Shown here piece by piece: positions 60,873 through 64,000 of a stretch of DNA of 64,000 nt. The position numbers and the translations under genes are program-made. The notes under the pieces are model-generated. The model was given only the letters and a program-made list of their open reading frames with translations. It was not told the DNA's origin and did no database searches. Source of the stretch: Azospirillum sp. (GTDB lineage Bacteria; Pseudomonadota; Alphaproteobacteria; Azospirillales; Azospirillaceae); contig WGNK01000031.1 of NCBI GenBank assembly GCA_016124535.1, positions 28,609 to 92,608 of the forward strand, written 5' to 3'. Numbering within the stretch: position 1 is the stretch's first letter; each line of letters begins with the position of its first letter.

Positions 60873-61847
60873 TCAGGACTGAGAATCGTGGTGGTCGCGC
60901 CGGCGGTCCGGCGGGGAATGGCGGATGATGGCGCTGAATCCGAACAGCAGCAACAGCACTCCCATGACGATTTCCAGGGATACCACCAGCCGCGCGACAC
61001 CGGTGTGGGGCGCAATGTCGCCATAGCCGACCCCGCTGATCGTCACGATCGAGAAATAGAGGCTCTCGAAAAAAGTAATCGGCCGAGCAATCCCACCGAT
61101 GATGAAATCGGGCTCGGGAGAAAAGCGATCAATCACTGAATAGATCGCGGCGAAGCCGATCACCAGCAGGGAATAGAAGGTCAGGAAGGCAAACACCGGC
61201 AGGACGTATTTGGCCGCCTGGGCGAAAAACCCCTCGAACAGCAGCCCGGCATCGACCAGAAAGGTCGCGATATCGCGGCTGACGAGATAGACGATCCCCG
61301 CCGTCACCGCCATCAGGAACAGGAAGGCAAATCGCGGCGGCGTCCCGCTGATCCCTTCCGACGGCAGCGCGAAGGTCAGTGCGGTCATGCCCGCCATCGG
61401 CAGCAACCACAAGAACAGCTCGACCGCCCGCGACTCCTTGAGCAGATGGCGTGACAGCACAATCCGGCGAAAGCTGTTGGAATGGAAGCAGGCGCCGGCA
61501 CAGAAGGCGAGCAGCGGCAGCACGAAGCCCAACGCCTGGTCGCGCTGGGCGATGGTCTGAAAGTTGCTCTCGACGATCACCGTGAACAGACAGGCATAGG
61601 CGCCGATAAAATTGGCCAGCGCGATGATGAAAAAGCTGCTGCCGGGAAAGACCCGGTGGAAGACCGCGACCACGAAGACCACCGAGCCGACCAGCACGAA
61701 GGCCAGCGTCCCCAGCACCGCCTTGATCGCCAGTGCGATGACGCTGAGCAACAGGGCGGTAAAGATGACGCCGCGCAGCCATTGGCGACGGCGCGTCTCG
61801 GTCAGTCGGCCGGTGTGCTCGGGTCGAATCGGCTGGTGGTGATCCAT
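60873..61847 (-). CDS. Potassium channel family protein
   Basis: The 324-residue membrane protein has about seven to eight hydrophobic segments and, near the C-terminus, a pore loop with the selectivity filter SIVTISGVGYGDIAPHTG between two helices, the pattern of two-helix K+ channel pores. The four to six helices before it are not a recognised voltage sensor: there is no regularly spaced arginine helix. No cytoplasmic RCK domain follows, only a short polar tail. It lies between mccA and liuC on the same strand, an unusual place for a channel. Confidence 0.82.
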   Translation of the reverse strand: MDHHQPIRPEHTGRLTETRRRQWLRGVIFTALLLSVIALAIKAVLGTLAFVLVGSVVFVVAVFHRVFPGSSFFIIALANFIGAYACLFTVIVESNFQTIAQRDQALGFVLPLLAFCAGACFHSNSFRRIVLSRHLLKESRAVELFLWLLPMAGMTALTFALPSEGISGTPPRFAFLFLMAVTAGIVYLVSRDIATFLVDAGLLFEGFFAQAAKYVLPVFAFLTFYSLLVIGFAAIYSVIDRFSPEPDFIIGGIARPITFFESLYFSIVTISGVGYGDIAPHTGVARLVVSLEIVMGVLLLLFGFSAIIRHSPPDRRRDHHDSQS

Positions 61848-61916
61848 CTCCCCGGTCGCCTTCCTGATCGCCTCCCGGTCCGGAGCTACCAGACCCCGCC
61901 CGCGGCTGTCCCGCGG

Positions 61917-62708
61917 TTAATCGCCGCTCCAGTTCGGCGGGCGCTTTGCCAGAAACGCCGCTATGCCTTCGCGGCCCTCCGGACTGGCCCGGCAATCGGC
62001 GATCCACCCGGCGGTCTCCGCGACCAGGCCATCATCGATCGGCCGCCCGGCCACCACGGCAATCGCCGATTTGGCGGCGGCCTGGGCCTGCGGCCCGCCC
62101 TCGGCCAGGCGTTCGAGCAGGCGCCCGCCCGCGGCGTCGAGCAGGTGACCCGGCACCACCTCATGCACCAGGCCCAGCCGATGGGCCTCCAGAGCGCTGA
62201 TCCGCTCGGCGGTGAGGAAATAGCGCCGGGCCGCCCGTGCCCCGATCGCCGCGACGACATAGGGCGAGATCACTGCCGGCAACAGCCCCCGCTTGACCTC
62301 GGAGAGGCTGAAACCCGCGGTGTCCGCCGCAACGACGATGTCGCAGGCGGCAACCAGCCCGACGCCGCCGCCATAGGCGGCCCCCTGAACCAGCGCCACG
62401 GTCGGCTTGGGCATCCGGTTGAGGTCGCGCAGCAGTCCCGCCAGGACCAAAGCATCCTCGAGATTTTGCGTCCGACTATAGCCCGCGGTGCGCTGCATCC
62501 AGCCCAGATCGCCGCCGGCCGAGAAGCTCTTGCCATTGGCGCGCAACACCACCGCCCGCACCGCGGCATCGCCACCGACGCGACGAAAGGTCGCGGCCAG
62601 TTCGGCGATCATCCCCTCGTCGAAGGCGTTATGGACCTCCGGCCGGTTGAGCGTGACGGTCGCGACGCCGCCCGTGCCGACGGCCAGAATTACGCGGGAA
62701 GGGCTCAT
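61917..62708 (-). CDS. liuC: Enoyl-CoA hydratase, probable methylglutaconyl-CoA hydratase
   Basis: The 263-residue crotonase-fold enzyme has FSAGGDLGWMQRTAGYS (oxyanion hole and the WM segment), QGAAYGGGVGLVAACDIVVA and SEVKRGLLPAVISPYVVAAIG. These features match methylglutaconyl-CoA hydratases of leucine degradation better than generic EchA proteins. The start at 62708 has GGAG upstream. Its usual upstream partners (isovaleryl-CoA dehydrogenase and the MCC beta subunit) are replaced by a broken transposase. Confidence 0.85.
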   Translation of the reverse strand: MSPSRVILAVGTGGVATVTLNRPEVHNAFDEGMIAELAATFRRVGGDAAVRAVVLRANGKSFSAGGDLGWMQRTAGYSRTQNLEDALVLAGLLRDLNRMPKPTVALVQGAAYGGGVGLVAACDIVVAADTAGFSLSEVKRGLLPAVISPYVVAAIGARAARRYFLTAERISALEAHRLGLVHEVVPGHLLDAAGGRLLERLAEGGPQAQAAAKSAIAVVAGRPIDDGLVAETAGWIADCRASPEGREGIAAFLAKRPPNWSGD

Positions 62709-63019
62709 GCCGGCTCCGTCGAAACTTTCTGAAGTCTCCATACTTTCGCACCAATCCAACCACCATTGGCCAACGACGCGCAAGCGCTCACGCGGGCCTT
62801 TCGGAACGGCGAAGGAGGCGGATCGTGTTCCGGTCAGCGATTTCTTCGCCGAGCCGTCCCGGACTCTGGCGCACATTCTTGTCGAGGTTTTCGCCGGGGT
62901 CGATGCGGGCTGCCCTATCCCTCAGCCATCCCCTGATTTTTATGCCACCGAGAATCGGCCATTGAACGATTTGTCCTCGGAGCTGACTTCGGCAAAGCGG
63001 GCCATCAGGGGCTGAAGCC
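62709..63019. other. Non-coding gap between liuC and the transposase remnant
   Basis: About 310 bp with no gene recognised; it should contain the liuC promoter on the minus strand. Short open frames here are low-complexity and rejected. Confidence 0.5.
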
Positions 63020-63756
63020 TTATCTCGGGCATAGTCGGGATGCGTTGGAAGCCCATGCATTCAACCGGACGAGGGCAAAGGCGTTGACCAGGAGCCGGCG
63101 GTCGCGCCGGGTGGGTTCGCCGATGCGGGTGGCTCCAAGCCCCATGCCAAAGACCAAATCCTCGATATCCCTGAAGCTGGGCGCGATGGTCCAGCGTTTG
63201 CCAGGTTGCCACGGCAGCGAATGCCGAAGCCCAACTCCTTCAAGAAAGAGAACAGCTTACGGTCGCCGAAGTACCGGTCGGCGGGGATCGTCGTCTTGAC
63301 CCCGGACGGCACGGCCTGGACCAGCCGGGCCAGACAGGCATCGTCGACGGCAAGGCGCTGGCCGGTCAACTCGTTCTGCCACACCAAAAGCCAGACCAGC
63401 GGTGTGGCCCGGCCAAGGCTGGTGACCAGATTGAAGGCCAAGCTCGCCTGCCGGTCAGGATCGAAGTCAGACCAATCCATCGCCACCACGATCTGGCGCC
63501 GGACGCCGATCCGCTGAGGCACCCAGTAGGAAAAACTCTCTCAGATATCAATGCATTGGTTGGTCAGCCGGCGGTCCACCTGCCTGATCGCATGCTTGCT
63601 GACCGGTCCCCGCGCCAAAGCCAGCGCCTGACCGATCGTCGCCGCCGCCAACGGCGGCCCCGCCATCACCCCCCCCAGCGTCGCCCCGGCCAGGGAAGCC
63701 ACCCGTTTGGTGTGAAGATCGCGGCCGTAAACGGCGTTGCTCGGATTTGCCTTCGC
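63020..63756 (-). pseudogene. Decayed DDE transposase (IS4-like)
   Basis: On the minus strand successive segments match one transposase: NPSNAVYGRDLHTKRVASLA, HAIRQVDRRLTNQCID, then VAMDWSDFDPDRQAS (first catalytic Asp), PADRYFGDRKLFSFLKELGF (second Asp), and after a junction KRWTIAPSFRDIEDLVFGMG. Three lesions are visible. There is an in-frame TGA after QCIDI where relatives have Trp. There is an internal deletion of roughly 75 codons with a frame change near 63200. And the expected ATG before ANPSN reads AAG. The element cannot make an active enzyme. Confidence 0.85.
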
Positions 63757-63824
63757 CAGCGTCCCCCGAGCGTCCCCAATGGAAAAGAGTTAGCCCCAAT
63801 AGCTGGCTAACCCATTGATAAAAT

Positions 63825-63929
63825 TGGCGGACCCGACACGATTCGAACGTGCGACCTTTGCCTTCGGAGCAATTTAACCTGTCCTCCTACCCATTTCGAC
63901 AGGTTTCGCTCCAATGCGCTATACCACTG
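63825..63929 (-). other. tRNA-Arg(CCG)-like 3' half with inserted hairpin
   Basis: Minus-strand 63869-63825 reads as an intact tRNA 3' half: anticodon loop CTCCGAA, stem GGCAA, variable AGGTC, T-arm GCACG-TTCGAAT-CGTGT, acceptor CGGGTCC, discriminator G and CCA. The 5' side does not complete it. Instead there is a hairpin (AACCTGTC/GACAGGTT and GGAGC/GCTCC) and then a D-loop-like CAGTGGTATAGCGC at 63929-63916, with no GGACCCG acceptor strand. It is most likely a tRNA fragment left by integration, or an interrupted tRNA gene. Confidence 0.5.
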
Positions 63930-64000
63930 TAATGACTGATAAATTTGGAAATTCGCTCCGTCTCGCCTATGCTCGTCTACGCTCCGATTTGCGTTCTACT
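63914..64000 (+). CDS. Possible gene start running off the right edge
   Basis: From ATG 63914 (or 63932) an open frame reads MTDKFGNSLRLAYARLRSDL and continues to the edge. It overlaps the tRNA-like fragment and has no strong ribosome-binding site. Twenty-nine codons are too few to identify the product. Confidence 0.3.
   Translation, partial: MRYTTVMTDKFGNSLRLAYARLRSDLRST

Noticed and set aside
58090..60882. A 930-codon plus-strand frame across the AAA ATPase and mccA genes
   Set aside because: It is the antisense shadow of two well-identified genes and has no recognisable motif.

Overview
The window is chromosomal DNA from a GC-rich alphaproteobacterium, most likely a member of the Rhodospirillales. 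The evidence is: a complete 14-gene nuo operon with separate nuoC and nuoD; the order nuo - birA - coaX - RNase J - DUF1467 - short-type proS; the block tRNA-Asp / tRNA-Val / HU / lon beside it; a two-subunit glycyl-tRNA synthetase next to pyruvate phosphate dikinase; and yicC. Housekeeping genes dominate, with several accessory islands between them.

Left end (1-9.7 kb): an SDR oxidoreductase fragment and yicC are followed by a cassette. In it an NrtR-type NUDIX/winged-helix regulator is divergent from a soluble SPFH (band 7) protein and an overlapping NAD-kinase-like protein. Next come a serine resolvase, a broken antitoxin-like gene and terminal-repeat-like remnants, then a 1406-residue autotransporter with no visible signal peptide.

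9.7-17.3 kb: a NatAB-like ABC exporter, a small putative lipoprotein, alkA, an orphan 107-residue protein with its own AT-rich promoter and a strong terminator, an MlaA homologue divergent from an ABC1/UbiB-type kinase, an 82-residue protein with a proline at every seventh residue, and a bacteriohemerythrin.

17.5-38.9 kb (all minus strand): nuoA-N encodes the proton-pumping NADH dehydrogenase. It runs without long gaps into birA, coaX, rnj, an orphan periplasmic binding protein, a DUF1467 membrane protein, tag and proS. The gap between tag and proS holds two opposed intrinsic terminators and may encode a small RNA.

39-53.9 kb: tRNA-Asp, tRNA-Val, HU, lon, prfC, an XRE regulator with a DUF2237 gene, ppdK, and glyQ-glyS-DUF29. 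glyQ ends in a perfect three-copy 15-bp repeat.

54-64 kb: an omega-amino-acid aminotransferase; a very small membrane peptide; a secreted coiled-coil protein; a two-gene cassette of an AAA/ABC-type ATPase and a DUF4276 (Toprim-like) protein that resembles OLD/PARIS-type defence pairs; leucine-catabolism genes (mccA, liuC) separated by a potassium channel gene; and finally a decayed transposase abutting a tRNA-Arg-like fragment. The best candidates for little-described systems are the NrtR/SPFH/NADK-like cassette, the AAA-DUF4276 pair and the proline-heptad protein.
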